From positions 1,246,864 through 1,310,863 of the forward strand of contig NZ_CP019333.1 of NCBI RefSeq assembly GCF_002163875.1: 64,000 nucleotides of DNA. Reading direction: 5' to 3'. Source of the stretch: Gilvibacter sp. SZ-19. Lineage in GTDB: Bacteria > Bacteroidota > Bacteroidia > Flavobacteriales > Flavobacteriaceae. Position 1 is the stretch's first letter, and every line of letters begins with the position of its first letter. The notes under the pieces are model-generated. The model was not told the DNA's origin. It ran no database searches and worked only from the letters and a program-made list of their open reading frames with translations. The position numbers and the translations under genes were made by a program. Below, piece after piece: positions 43,945 to 52,907 of this stretch.

Positions 43945-44718
43945 ATGAACAAGACCATCCATGCCGAATTGCGCGAATTGGCACAGGAAATATTAGACGG
44001 GCCCAAGGTACTTAGTGCGGTAGACCTCAAAGAGAAGGCTCAAAGACTCTATGAGAAACTCACCATATTGAGTCATCTGGAAGCTCAAGTTGGCGTAGAT
44101 CCCTTGACCACCCCAGTGCCCGATAGTGAATCCTTAGACTCCAAGAGCTATAGAGAACAGAATTGGTTTACCGAACCTAAACCTGTAGAAAAACCAGTAC
44201 ACGACGATGAACTGGTAGAACCGCTTATAGAAAAGATCAAAGATATTGTTGCACAAATGCCAGAGGAGTCTCAGAAGGTAGACGCCTTGCTAGAGGAGGT
44301 CTTGCCCAAAGCCAAATACATTAAGAACGACCTAGAAGAACTTGCCGCCGATTACAAACACACTCCAGTGTTTGAACGCAAGCAAGAAACTCCACCAACA
44401 CCCACCGCAGTAGAAACTCCAGAAGCTCCAGAAGCTGCCGAAACTACAAATAATTCGGTGGACAAACCGCTTTCGCTTAATGATGCCTCCGCTGCTAAAG
44501 CACAGATAGGGCTCAACGACAGGATCGCATTTATCAAGCATCTTTTTGACAACAAGCCAGAGGACTATGCTCGCGTAATGTCTCAACTGGACACCTGCGA
44601 TTCGTTTCAGCAGGCCCAAGATTTCATCAACGGCCAAGTAAAACCGGAGTATAATTATTGGTTGGAAAAACAAGAGGTTGCAGAGCGCTTTATGAGCATA
44701 ATAGAGCGCCGATTCTAA
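43945..44718 (+). CDS. Acidic protein of unknown function
   Basis: 257 aa, no signal or membrane helix. The N-terminal part is helical (HAELRELAQEILDGPKVLSA), the centre is disordered and Pro/Glu/Thr-rich (about residues 140-175), and the C-terminal part (LNDRIAFIKHLFDNKPEDYARVMSQLDTC) is compact and looks conserved. I recall such proteins as uncharacterised in Bacteroidota. ATG 43945 is preferred to an upstream GTG at 43936. It leads a run with the DoxX-like protein and rsmI. Confidence 0.75.
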   Translation: MNKTIHAELRELAQEILDGPKVLSAVDLKEKAQRLYEKLTILSHLEAQVGVDPLTTPVPDSESLDSKSYREQNWFTEPKPVEKPVHDDELVEPLIEKIKDIVAQMPEESQKVDALLEEVLPKAKYIKNDLEELAADYKHTPVFERKQETPPTPTAVETPEAPEAAETTNNSVDKPLSLNDASAAKAQIGLNDRIAFIKHLFDNKPEDYARVMSQLDTCDSFQQAQDFINGQVKPEYNYWLEKQEVAERFMSIIERRF

Positions 44719-44722
44719 GCTT

Positions 44723-45073
44723 ATGCATCCGGGAAAGCTTGTTTACTGGGCCAGCACAGTGGCCATATGCCTTATAATGGGCTATTCTGCAAGCATGTAT
44801 TTTACCAATACGGAAATGGTCGAAGGTTTCTTCAGACGTTTCAGCTATCCGGATTATTTGGTAATTCCGCTAGCTATAGCCAAAGTTCTGGCCATAATCA
44901 TGATCCTTTGGAGAAAGATCCCATGGCTTACCGAGTGGGCCTATGCCGGATTATTCTTTGACTTAGTACTCGCCTTTTTTGCCCACGAGCGTTTAGGAGA
45001 TTCCGTTACCTTTGTACTGTTGGCAGCCATTGCGCTGCTACTATCGTACTTTTTTGGTAAATACTATCGATGA
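44723..45073 (+). CDS. DoxX-like membrane protein, copy 3
   Basis: 116 aa, four helices, of the DoxX_2-like subgroup (SASMYFTNTEMVEGFFRRFSYPDYLVIPLAI). It is more distant from the two copies at 36.3 and 40.0 kb than those are from each other. It lies 4 bases after the acidic protein gene and overlaps rsmI by 4 bases (ATGA). Confidence 0.78.
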   Translation: MHPGKLVYWASTVAICLIMGYSASMYFTNTEMVEGFFRRFSYPDYLVIPLAIAKVLAIIMILWRKIPWLTEWAYAGLFFDLVLAFFAHERLGDSVTFVLLAAIALLLSYFFGKYYR

Positions 45074-45744
45074 ACGCTTCACTTTATTTGGTACCCACGC
45101 CGATAGGCAACCTAAAAGATATCACCTTGCGAGCTTTAGAGGTGTTGCAGTCTGTTTCCCTTATTCTAGCAGAAGACACCCGTACCAGCGGGAAACTCCT
45201 TAAACATTACGAGATCCTTACTCCGATGCGTTCGTATCATATGCACAATGAGCACAAGGCTACTGCGGCTGTAGTTGCGCAGATGCAGGCCGGACAGACC
45301 ATTGCTTTGATTTCTGATGCCGGAACCCCAGCAATTAGCGATCCGGGTTTTCTTTTGGTTCGAGAGGCTTTGGTGGCCGGTTTGGAAGTGGAGTGTCTGC
45401 CAGGAGCGACTGCTTTGATACCTGCCCTGGCCGCAAGCGGTTTGCCTTGTGAGCGATTTGTTTTCGAAGGATTCTTGCCGGTTAAGAAGGGCCGTGCAAC
45501 GCGGTTAGATGGTCTTAAAGACGAATCTAGAACTATGGTGTTTTACGAATCTCCGCATAAGCTACTCAAAACTTTAACGCAGTTCGAAGAGTTGTTCGGA
45601 AGTGATCGCAAGGCTGTTGCTGCCCGAGAAATAACTAAACTGCACGAAGAGTTGGTTCGTGGAACCCTATCAGAAATAAAAAGGCACTTTGAAACCAAAG
45701 CGCCTAAAGGTGAATTTGTTTTGGTGGTAGCCGGAGCTTCTTAA
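45070..45744 (+). CDS. rsmI: 16S rRNA C1402 2'-O-methyltransferase
   Basis: 224 aa, SAM-dependent. LVPTPIGNLKDITLRALEVL (residues 6-25), LAEDTRTSGKLLKHY and ALISDAGTPAISDPGFLLVREA are diagnostic of RsmI, and the later VFEGFLP and FYESPHKLLKTL segments fit. Compared with E. coli RsmI the C-terminal winged part is short, as is common in Bacteroidota. Its stop interlocks with the convergent gene in TTAA. Confidence 0.95.
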   Translation: MNASLYLVPTPIGNLKDITLRALEVLQSVSLILAEDTRTSGKLLKHYEILTPMRSYHMHNEHKATAAVVAQMQAGQTIALISDAGTPAISDPGFLLVREALVAGLEVECLPGATALIPALAASGLPCERFVFEGFLPVKKGRATRLDGLKDESRTMVFYESPHKLLKTLTQFEELFGSDRKAVAAREITKLHEELVRGTLSEIKRHFETKAPKGEFVLVVAGAS

Positions 45745-46331
45745 AGATGCTTCCCTTTATTCCAACCGTGTTTTCCTAAATACTGATTGCCGCTTTCTAC
45801 AGCGCCATCTTCAATAGAAGTTCCCATAGAGTCGTTCCAACGATTCAGATACCCGAATAAAGAGATCACACCGAGCATCTCAACGATCTCACCTTCGTCC
45901 CAGTATTGGTAGAGACGTTCTTTGATCTGATCATCTACTTGGTTTGGAACCAACGAAGCAGCTAGTGAAAAATCAAGCGCAGCGCGTTCGGCTTCGCTAA
46001 AGGCAGGGTGGGTGCGGTATTCCCAGATATTGTCTAATTGCTCTTGTTCTGCTCCATAACGTTCTGCGGCACGAATGGCATGCGCTTGGCAATAACGACA
46101 GCCGGTAGAATTACTACTTACCCAAGCGATCATGCGTTTTAAGGCTGAGGTGACACGTCCTTCGTTGGCCATTACCGCTTTGTTAAGGTTAATGAAAGCC
46201 TTGCTAATGGCCGGTCTGCGTTGCATGGTTAGTACGCTGTTTGGGCAAAAACCAAGAGTTTCGTTGAAAAATTCGGCCAGTTTGGCGGTTTCCGGATCGT
46301 GGTCCGGAGAAAGTGGAGTCACTAAAGGCAT
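45741..46331 (-). CDS. AhpD/CMD-like peroxidase-related protein
   Basis: 196 aa, all-helical. The redox centre CxxC appears in STGCRYCQAHAIRAAERYG (about residues 75-93), with the conserved histidine three residues on, as in AhpD and uncharacterised peroxidase-related enzymes. The substrate is unknown. It stands alone, with a TAAATTTG box (46360-46367, minus). Confidence 0.85.
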   Translation of the reverse strand: MPLVTPLSPDHDPETAKLAEFFNETLGFCPNSVLTMQRRPAISKAFINLNKAVMANEGRVTSALKRMIAWVSSNSTGCRYCQAHAIRAAERYGAEQEQLDNIWEYRTHPAFSEAERAALDFSLAASLVPNQVDDQIKERLYQYWDEGEIVEMLGVISLFGYLNRWNDSMGTSIEDGAVESGNQYLGKHGWNKGKHL

Positions 46332-46455
46332 GGGTTCAATTTTTTATGTTGTGAATTTACAAATTTAAGGCGGTGAATCGGGGGATACCTTACACAAAAA
46401 ACAGACTTTTGGCTACCTTTACCTGCAGAATAGAATCCGCAGTCACACCTCAGCA

Positions 46456-48156
46456 ATGATGCAATGGAACCTCAAAGAAAAACCAGATAAAGCTACTGTA
46501 CAGCAGCTCGCAACAGCATTAGGTATACCAGAAGCTGTGGCAATATTACTGGTTCAACGTGGTATCACAAGCTTTGAAGAGGCCAAGGACTTTTACAGGC
46601 CTTCCTTAGAGGCATTGCACGATCCCTTTTTAATGCAGGACATGCAGGCAGCTGTAGCTCGAATTGAGCGGGCTATAGCAGAAGAAGAGCTTATTATGGT
46701 ATATGGTGATTACGATGTTGATGGCACCTGTAGTGTGGCACTTATGGCTTCTTATTTGTTGCAAAGGTATCCGCGGGTAACCACGTATATTCCAGATCGT
46801 TATGCCGAAGGCTATGGGGTTTCGCTTCAAGGCATTGATTTTGCACACGACAATGGGGTTGGACTTATTATAGCTCTGGATTGTGGGGTCAAGGCCATAG
46901 ATCAAGTGGATTACGCCGCCAAAAAGGGTATAGATTTTATTATTTGTGATCACCACTTACCCGGGGACGCCTTGCCGAATGCAGTAGCAGTTTTGGATCC
47001 GAAGCGATCGGATTGCCAATATCCGTATAAAGAACTTTGCGGTTGTGGCGTTGGTTTTAAACTCATACAAGCCTTGGGGCAGAATCGCGGAGAGCAGCTC
47101 CAGGATCTACTGCCTTATTTGGATCTCGTTGCGACTGCTATCGCCGCAGATATTGTTCCGATGACAGGTGAGAACAGAGTACTGGCCGCTTATGGGCTAC
47201 AAGTGGTCAATGAGAATCCACGACCGGGAATCCAGGCACTATTAGGACAGCGAGATAAAGAGACCTATGATATCTCTGACCTTGTCTTTGTAGTTGCCCC
47301 TCGCATCAATGCAGCTGGTAGAATGAAGCACGGAGATTATGCAGTGGCTTTGTTAATGGCGGATGCAGTTGATTCTTGCCTTGCATTTGCTCAAGAGATC
47401 GAGGCTTTCAATGCTTCTCGTAGAGCGACAGACGAGCAGATCACCGCAGAAGCTTTAGCTAAGATCTTGGATGAACAAGAAGAAGATAGGTCAACTACCG
47501 TGGTCTATGAACCCCATTGGCACAAAGGAGTTATTGGAATAGTTGCCTCGCGACTAATTGAGCAATATTACCGGCCTACTTTGGTGATCACCAAATCTGG
47601 AGAAGTCTTGGCTGGCTCTGCTCGTTCTGTTAGTGGTTTTGATGTTTATGAGGCCTTAGCCGCCTGTAAGGACCATATGATTCAATTCGGGGGCCATAAA
47701 TATGCGGCAGGTTTTACTTTGGAAGAGGCCGAATACGAGAATTTCAAAGCTGCCTTTGAAAAAGTAGTCGGGCAAACCTTAGACGATTCCTTAAAGATTC
47801 CCCAGATCAGCGTGGACTTGGAAATTTCATTTGCAGACATAACTCCCAAGTTCTATAGACTCATAAAACAGTTCGCACCATTCGGTCCGGGAAACCGCAC
47901 TCCGGTTTTTGCTACTCGAAATCTGACAGACAGCGGTTGGGCAAAACCAGTTGGGTCAGACGGATCACATCTTAAGTTCAAAGCTACAGATGGACAATTC
48001 GCTTTTGACGCCATAGGATTTGGTCTGGGAAAGAAAATCGATCTGATCAAAGAAAAAACACCTTTTGATCTGGTTTACAGTTTGGATGAGAACCATTGGA
48101 ATGGTAGGGTAAGCTTACAGTTACGCGCAAAAGACCTGAAGAAGGCAGAATCCTAG
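46456..48156 (+). CDS. recJ: Single-stranded-DNA exonuclease RecJ
   Basis: 566 aa, 5'-3' ssDNA exonuclease in recombination and mismatch repair. DHH-family motifs in order: YGDYDVDGTCSVAL (about residues 77-90), LDCGVKA, IICDHHLPGD (the DHH), and the DHHA1 segment IGIVASRLIEQYYRPTLVI with GSARSVSGFDVYEALAAC. An OB-like C-terminal domain follows. Two in-frame ATGs lie together at 46456 and 46459. Confidence 0.96.
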   Translation: MMQWNLKEKPDKATVQQLATALGIPEAVAILLVQRGITSFEEAKDFYRPSLEALHDPFLMQDMQAAVARIERAIAEEELIMVYGDYDVDGTCSVALMASYLLQRYPRVTTYIPDRYAEGYGVSLQGIDFAHDNGVGLIIALDCGVKAIDQVDYAAKKGIDFIICDHHLPGDALPNAVAVLDPKRSDCQYPYKELCGCGVGFKLIQALGQNRGEQLQDLLPYLDLVATAIAADIVPMTGENRVLAAYGLQVVNENPRPGIQALLGQRDKETYDISDLVFVVAPRINAAGRMKHGDYAVALLMADAVDSCLAFAQEIEAFNASRRATDEQITAEALAKILDEQEEDRSTTVVYEPHWHKGVIGIVASRLIEQYYRPTLVITKSGEVLAGSARSVSGFDVYEALAACKDHMIQFGGHKYAAGFTLEEAEYENFKAAFEKVVGQTLDDSLKIPQISVDLEISFADITPKFYRLIKQFAPFGPGNRTPVFATRNLTDSGWAKPVGSDGSHLKFKATDGQFAFDAIGFGLGKKIDLIKEKTPFDLVYSLDENHWNGRVSLQLRAKDLKKAES

Positions 48157-48182
48157 CTGCATAGCGTAGAATTATGTACTTT

Positions 48183-48190
48183 TATTTTTG
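48183..48190 (+). promoter_or_regulatory. -7 box for the peptidoglycan-binding gene
   Basis: TATTTTTG, 45 bases before the ATG at 48236. Confidence 0.4.
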
Positions 48191-48235
48191 CAAAGCAAGG
48201 CCAAGGCTTTGTTCAACTAACGCAATTTTTCTGGG

Positions 48236-48895
48236 ATGAAACAGATAATAATATTCTTATTGCTCATCATTGTGGGCATATTGGGCTATAACGCCTACAG
48301 TAAATACAAGAGATTCAATCCGCCAGGTTCAACCTACCAGGCACCGGCCAATATTGACCTGAATTACTACGATCAGGAGGTTGTTGCAGATTATCATCAG
48401 GCGGTGGCTAAAGTAAATGGCCATGTGGCTCAGATGTGGAGTTTTCACAGTATTGATGTTAGAGCCCCTAAGAAAGACAACGAGGCCACCAAAGCTGCTG
48501 TAGCCACTTATGAAGAACTGATGGCCAAACTAAAAGGTCTTGAAGCCAAGTTACAGGAATCTGCTAGGCTTAAAGAAGCAGGCATGAACAATGTTCAGAT
48601 AGAGGCTAAGGAAATGGGCTTAGATACTGCAAAGGCCTCTTTAAAGAGCAAAAAAGAAATGCTTTTGGGGTGGTTAGAAACGGCACCATCAGACTTTGAA
48701 TTCGGTATTGGATCGGAAGGCCCTTTGGTCTATGAAATTCAAGGTATTTTAATTAAGATGGGTTACCAGATGGAACACGATGGAATCTATCAATTAGCTA
48801 CCACTAATGCCGTAGAATCATTTGAAAGAAAGAATGGTTTTTATGCCGATGGCCGAATGGATCCGTTAACGGCTTATGCGCTTTTGGCGAATTAG
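48236..48895 (+). CDS. Membrane-anchored peptidoglycan-binding-domain protein
   Basis: 219 aa. An N-terminal helix (about residues 3-20) anchors it. A charged coiled-coil region (about 80-155, EELMAKLKGLEAKLQES) leads to a C-terminal peptidoglycan_binding_1-like repeat (GPLVYEIQGILIKMGYQMEHDGIYQLATTNAV and DPLTAYALL). It probably touches the cell wall from the inner membrane. No catalytic domain is seen. Only 2 bases separate it from convergent lpxH. Confidence 0.8.
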   Translation: MKQIIIFLLLIIVGILGYNAYSKYKRFNPPGSTYQAPANIDLNYYDQEVVADYHQAVAKVNGHVAQMWSFHSIDVRAPKKDNEATKAAVATYEELMAKLKGLEAKLQESARLKEAGMNNVQIEAKEMGLDTAKASLKSKKEMLLGWLETAPSDFEFGIGSEGPLVYEIQGILIKMGYQMEHDGIYQLATTNAVESFERKNGFYADGRMDPLTAYALLAN

Positions 48896-48897
48896 AA

Positions 48898-49656
48898 TTA
48901 AGCTTCGAAAGTCTTTAGTTCAAAGGTCTCTCCATCAAACACACCATAGGTATAATGGTTTATCCAATCGCCAAGATTGATGTATTTCGACTGGGGGCCA
49001 ACAGCGATCTGCATAGGTAAATGCCGATGACCAAAGATCAAATAATCGTAGTGCTTGCTCTCCAGTTTACGCTTACAATAGTGGACAAGCCATTCTCCAT
49101 CTTCGCCCAGAAATTTTTTGTCTTCGTCTCCGGAGATAAGCTTGTTCTTTACCGATAAGTATTGCGCTAAGCGCATTCCCAGGTCTGGGTGAAACCAGCG
49201 AAAAAGCCAATTGAAGAAAGGGTTGGTAAAAACTTTCTTCATGCGTTTGTAACCAGTATCGCCAGGGCCTTTTCCATCTCCATGACCCAAAAGGAACTGC
49301 TTGCCATTGAACTCGAATTCCTGAATGTCTCTATAAGTAGGAATGTTCAATTCTTCTTCAAAATAGGACTTCATCCAAAGGTCGTGGTTGCCAACAAAAA
49401 AGTAGATCGGGATACCACTGTCGCGAATTTCGGCTAGTTTACCCAACACCCGGACAAAGCCTTTTGGCACTACCGTTTTGTATTCGAACCAAAAGTCGAA
49501 GAGATCTCCTAGCAGAAAAATAGCAGCAGCGTCGTGTTTTACTTCATCTAACCAACGGACAAATTTCTTTTCTCGCGGCAGACTCTCCTCTGGCGTTGGA
49601 GCACCTAAGTGATTGTCACTGGCGAAGTAGATTTTCTTTCCTGCAGGGATTTGCAT
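48898..49656 (-). CDS. lpxH: UDP-2,3-diacylglucosamine diphosphatase family protein
   Basis: 252 aa calcineurin-type metallophosphoesterase. Metal ligands: ASDNHLGAP, LGDLFDFWFE, VGNHDLWM, LLGHGDG and IFGHRHLPM. This motif set (with FDFWFEYKTV) is that of LpxH, which makes lipid X for lipid A. The first motif has Asn where Asp is commoner (SDNHLG instead of SDxHL), which is usual in Bacteroidota. It appears to be a single-gene transcript with TATCTTTA (49661-49668) upstream. Confidence 0.92.
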   Translation of the reverse strand: MQIPAGKKIYFASDNHLGAPTPEESLPREKKFVRWLDEVKHDAAAIFLLGDLFDFWFEYKTVVPKGFVRVLGKLAEIRDSGIPIYFFVGNHDLWMKSYFEEELNIPTYRDIQEFEFNGKQFLLGHGDGKGPGDTGYKRMKKVFTNPFFNWLFRWFHPDLGMRLAQYLSVKNKLISGDEDKKFLGEDGEWLVHYCKRKLESKHYDYLIFGHRHLPMQIAVGPQSKYINLGDWINHYTYGVFDGETFELKTFEA

Positions 49657-49680
49657 GCGATAAAGATAGTAAATGCGCCT

Positions 49681-50130
49681 CTAGTTCTCAGAAGCGAACC
49701 ACTCGGCAAAGCTAGTGGCGGTCTCTTGAAGTTTTAAGGAGTGCAACTTTATGCCATCTGGTAAGCGTTTGGCTATCTTCTCGGCAAAGTCAATCACCAT
49801 CATTTCGCTGGTGGGCTGATAGTCAACCAGAAGCACATTGTGCCCTCTGTCTTGTAGCTCTTTCGCCAATTCCACATGCGGCGTATTCTTATTAAATACC
49901 GTTGCGTGATCAAAAACCTCTACGATCTCTTCTTTAACGATCTTTTTCAGGTCTCCAAAGTCGATGACCATGCCGTGTTTTACATGAGAGGGATCGGTAA
50001 TGGGCTGCCCAATCACAGTCACATACAGGTTGTAACTGTGTCCGTGTACATTGCGGCATTTGCCGTCATAGCCCCACAGGGCGTGACCGGTTTCAAAAGA
50101 GAACTGTTTGGTAATTCTGATGTTGCTCAT
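49681..50130 (-). CDS. queD: 6-carboxy-tetrahydropterin synthase/PTPS family
   Basis: 149 aa, zinc enzyme of queuosine (or pterin) synthesis. Zinc histidines: FETGHALWGYDGKC and HGHSYNLYVTV; catalytic cysteine in DGKCRNVHGH; Glu in LQETATSFAEW. QueD and 6-pyruvoyl-tetrahydropterin synthase are hard to separate by sequence. A good promoter (TTG-N18-TACCTTTG) lies in the end of the MATE gene. Confidence 0.88.
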   Translation of the reverse strand: MSNIRITKQFSFETGHALWGYDGKCRNVHGHSYNLYVTVIGQPITDPSHVKHGMVIDFGDLKKIVKEEIVEVFDHATVFNKNTPHVELAKELQDRGHNVLLVDYQPTSEMMVIDFAEKIAKRLPDGIKLHSLKLQETATSFAEWFASEN

Positions 50131-50147
50131 AGTTCCAATATGCGATG

Positions 50148-50155
50148 CAAAGGTA
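50148..50155 (-). promoter_or_regulatory. Promoter of queD
   Basis: TACCTTTG on the minus strand with a TTG 18 bases upstream (CAA at 50174-50176), 18 bases before the queD ATG. The -33 element lies inside the 3' end of the MATE gene. Confidence 0.65.
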
Positions 50156-50159
50156 TCAA

Positions 50160-51491
50160 TTATGTGGTTCGCGCAAGGCCGTAATACTTATTTTTATACT
50201 TGATAATCAGGGCTAAGGCTCGGTACAGTATCCACACCAGCAGGGCGTACCAGATCCCATCCATCTGCCAACCAAAGTACTTGCTAATAAATAAAGTTGG
50301 GATAAAACCTAAAAGCGTAGAACCCAAGAGCACATTACGCAGGTATTTCATCTCTCCTAAGCCTTTAAAGACCGCGTCTAAAGTAAAGGCCATGGCACTA
50401 ATTGGCATGGATATTAGTACATACCAAAAAATATCGTCGTACACAGCAAGCACTTCTGGCTCTTTGTTAAATAACACTCCCAAAGGTGTATAAAAGACAA
50501 GCCCCACTGTGATTAGAATAGCACTGACAATCAAATTATAACCACAAACTTTTTTGGTTAATGACCATAGGCCTTTGTAGTCCTGCCCGCCCAGTAAACG
50601 ACCCCCTAGAATATTTCCGGCAGCCCCGTAACCATCTAAAAAGAAGGCAGCAAAGAGCCAAAGATTAATGGCTATGGTGTAGCCCGCAATTTCGTTGTCA
50701 CCCAAAGCCGTGGCTTCTCTTACTGCCAGAATTAATGCGGCATTCAAGGCCAAGGAACGAATCACCAGATTACCCCACATGCTCACCAAACGTTTTACCT
50801 CTGGGTGCAAGGTCTTTTTAAAGCGCAAGGAGACTTTGGTCTTGGTTTTGAGCAGCACGGTCACTAATATGGCCATTACCGCTTGAGCGATCAAGCTGGC
50901 CCAGGCAGCACCTTTGATGTTCATAGGCTCAATAAAGCCTTCAATGCCGTATACCAAGGCAAAATCTAAAATAATGTTCACCACTACTCCCGTAGTTGCT
51001 ACGATCATGGGCCAAAAGGTATTCTGTAAGCCGCGAAATATGCCAAATATTGCAAAGGTGTATAGTGTGAGGGGGAAGCCCCAAACGCGAATGTTGTAGT
51101 AATCTACGCTGTAATCCAGAATTCTTCCATCGGCTTCCATAAGAATAAAGATCTGCCGCGAAAAGAAATAAGTACTCGCCAAAATGATCAGGCTGGTCAA
51201 CACATTAAAAAAGACAGCTTGCGCCGGAAAGCTGCGGAGTTTATCTAAATTCCCAGCTCCTAAGTTTTGACTGATGATAGCCGTTATGGCAGAACGAGAT
51301 TGCCCCAACACCCAAATAAAGGTAGAGAGTAGTGTACCGACTATACCTGCCGCAGCCAGCGATTCTTTACCAAATTCGGGGATGTTACCCACCACAGCCG
51401 TGTCGGTGAGCGAAAGCACAGGTTCTGCTATCCCCGATATTATCGCTGGGATGGCCAGTTGCTGTATCCTTTTAAAAGAGATATCAACCAA
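50160..51491 (-). CDS. MATE-family multidrug/toxin exporter
   Basis: 443 aa, 12 membrane helices in two pseudo-repeats. The first helix region (LAIPAIISGIAEPVLSLTDTAVVGN) and ILGQSRSAITAIISQNLGAG are MATE-like, as is DGYGAAGNILGGRLLGG in the second half. DinF-type exporters of Bacteroidota share this. Its start overlaps the GNAT gene by 8 bases, so they are co-transcribed. Substrate unknown. Confidence 0.9.
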   Translation of the reverse strand: MVDISFKRIQQLAIPAIISGIAEPVLSLTDTAVVGNIPEFGKESLAAAGIVGTLLSTFIWVLGQSRSAITAIISQNLGAGNLDKLRSFPAQAVFFNVLTSLIILASTYFFSRQIFILMEADGRILDYSVDYYNIRVWGFPLTLYTFAIFGIFRGLQNTFWPMIVATTGVVVNIILDFALVYGIEGFIEPMNIKGAAWASLIAQAVMAILVTVLLKTKTKVSLRFKKTLHPEVKRLVSMWGNLVIRSLALNAALILAVREATALGDNEIAGYTIAINLWLFAAFFLDGYGAAGNILGGRLLGGQDYKGLWSLTKKVCGYNLIVSAILITVGLVFYTPLGVLFNKEPEVLAVYDDIFWYVLISMPISAMAFTLDAVFKGLGEMKYLRNVLLGSTLLGFIPTLFISKYFGWQMDGIWYALLVWILYRALALIIKYKNKYYGLARTT

Positions 51492-52002
51492 GAGCTTTAG
51501 GATTTAAAGGCAGTTCGTAACAATAAAAAGGGTGCTCACTTTGCTTAGGGAAGTATATATTGCCCAATCGTTTGTATCCACGCGCTTCGTAAAACTTTTG
51601 ATTCCTGTGATTCTGGCTAAAGGTATCTAGCCGGATGGATTCCACATTGTTCACTCTTGCAAGCCCTTCTGCAAAATCCATTAGTGATCTGGCTAAACCC
51701 TGACCTTGAAACTCAGGATGCACCGCCAACCGATGTATGTAATATTGCTTTCCATCTTTGGTGAGCCAATCGATCTCCTCGTATTCGGCATCTTTGCGGG
51801 TGGAAATGGTTATGGTACCGGCAAGGATCTCGTCTTGAAATAAGAGGTAGAGCTCTTGGCGTTTTAAGTCGAGCTCAAAAGCCTCTTTAGACGGATAATG
51901 CGCATTCCATTGGTAGATCCCACGGGAGATCATATCCTGAGCACAAGCCTTTGTAAGGGCCAGTATTTGAGGTATTTCTTCTTTTTTTGCGAGCCGAATC
52001 AT
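51484..52002 (-). CDS. GNAT acetyltransferase
   Basis: 172 aa. GNAT order: MIRLAKKEEIPQILALTKAC, ISTRKDAEYEEIDWL, then the acetyl-CoA loop HPEFQGQGLARSLMDFAE (about residues 96-113) and FYEARGYKRLG. Substrate not deducible. It heads an operon with the MATE exporter and is divergent from the universal stress gene. Confidence 0.88.
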   Translation of the reverse strand: MIRLAKKEEIPQILALTKACAQDMISRGIYQWNAHYPSKEAFELDLKRQELYLLFQDEILAGTITISTRKDAEYEEIDWLTKDGKQYYIHRLAVHPEFQGQGLARSLMDFAEGLARVNNVESIRLDTFSQNHRNQKFYEARGYKRLGNIYFPKQSEHPFYCYELPLNPKALG

Positions 52003-52012
52003 TAATTCGCAT

Positions 52013-52030
52013 TACTTTTGTACAAAGGTA
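52013..52030. promoter_or_regulatory. Face-to-face -7 boxes
   Basis: TACTTTTG (52013-52020, plus strand, for the universal stress gene, TTG at 51987) and TACCTTTG (52023-52030 on the minus strand, for the GNAT-MATE pair) lie back to back with two bases between. Each start point would fall on or beside the other's box, so the two transcripts overlap and the promoters probably exclude one another. Confidence 0.55.
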
Positions 52031-52048
52031 ATTAAAGCCACCACCAAA

Positions 52049-52843
52049 ATGAAGAAGATAATCGTACCGGTTGGAAATACCGAAAACGGAATCAACAATT
52101 TGAACTATGCTGTGAAGTTTGCATCCATGAGTGGTGCCACGGTTTATTTGGTAAATCTATACAGAGAGTTCTCTAAAGTGGGTGGGCTTACCAAGGTGAA
52201 TGAATTACTGCACGAAGAGAGTGAAGCCCAACTGCAAAAGATCATTGATTCTGTAGATACTGGCGACGTAGAAGTTTTGGCTCGTGCTATTAAAGGCGAT
52301 CCTTTTGAAGGGATTACCCGCATTGCCAATCAGTTGGAGGTTGATCTGATGATCGTTTCTCCGCAGAGCATCGACATCAAAGACGAGGTGTATTTGGGGA
52401 GTATCACCGGGAAGATCATTAAAGAGACGGACATTCCGGTCTTGGTGATTCCTCAGGATTATATTTTTAGAAAGGTGGAGGTGATCTTGATGGCTATTAA
52501 AAGCGGCAAGATCGTTAAAGAAGGCTTGTTAGATCCCCTTAAAGCAATGCTCGACCTTTTCTCAGCCCGTTTGAATGTACTACATGTGATAACTCCAGAC
52601 ACAGATGACAGTGACTTGGAGCACGACGCCGCATTGAAGGCCTTAGAAAATAATTGCACCACAACAGAGAATGCAACCATTTACCAAGGGGTGTTGGAGC
52701 ACTTCCAGTCTAACAATCCTGATATGTTGTGTGTGATTCGCAGAAAGCGCGGATTCTTCCAAAAGCTGTGGGAAACCTCGGCGGTTATGAAAAAAGACTT
52801 TTACACCAGCAAACCTTTGCTGATCTTAAGCGGTCAAGAATAA
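52049..52843 (+). CDS. Tandem universal stress protein
   Basis: 264 aa with two USP domains. Domain 1 (about 1-140) starts KKIIVPVGNTENGINNLNYAV and has the GSITGKIIKETDIPVLVIP nucleotide-binding tail; domain 2 (about 145-264) is more divergent and lacks a clear GxxG loop, ending in a lysine-rich KLWETSAVMKKDF. Typical of stress-induced cytoplasmic proteins in Bacteroidota. Divergent from the GNAT-MATE operon. Confidence 0.9.
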   Translation: MKKIIVPVGNTENGINNLNYAVKFASMSGATVYLVNLYREFSKVGGLTKVNELLHEESEAQLQKIIDSVDTGDVEVLARAIKGDPFEGITRIANQLEVDLMIVSPQSIDIKDEVYLGSITGKIIKETDIPVLVIPQDYIFRKVEVILMAIKSGKIVKEGLLDPLKAMLDLFSARLNVLHVITPDTDDSDLEHDAALKALENNCTTTENATIYQGVLEHFQSNNPDMLCVIRRKRGFFQKLWETSAVMKKDFYTSKPLLILSGQE

Positions 52844-52851
52844 AATTTTAT

Positions 52852-52859
52852 TATTTTTG
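52852..52859 (+). promoter_or_regulatory. -7 box for tRNA-Ala
   Basis: TATTTTTG, matching TAnnTTTG, 48 bases upstream of the tRNA; the unusually long leader holds a palindrome (52864-52893). Confidence 0.45.
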
Positions 52860-52863
52860 CCTT

Positions 52864-52902
52864 CCTGCTTCGCTGCTGACGCAGCTTCGCAGGACAAAGT
52901 CC
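52864..52902 (+). repeat. Palindromic leader of tRNA-Ala
   Basis: CCTGC-TTC-GCTGC-TGAC-GCAGC-TTC-GCAGG (52864-52893) forms a stem with a symmetric internal loop; a second hairpin GGAC-AAA-GTCC (52892-52902) overlaps its last bases. Both lie between the -7 box and the mature tRNA. Such structure is absent before the other two tRNAs here. Confidence 0.55.
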
Positions 52903-52907
52903 TAAAT

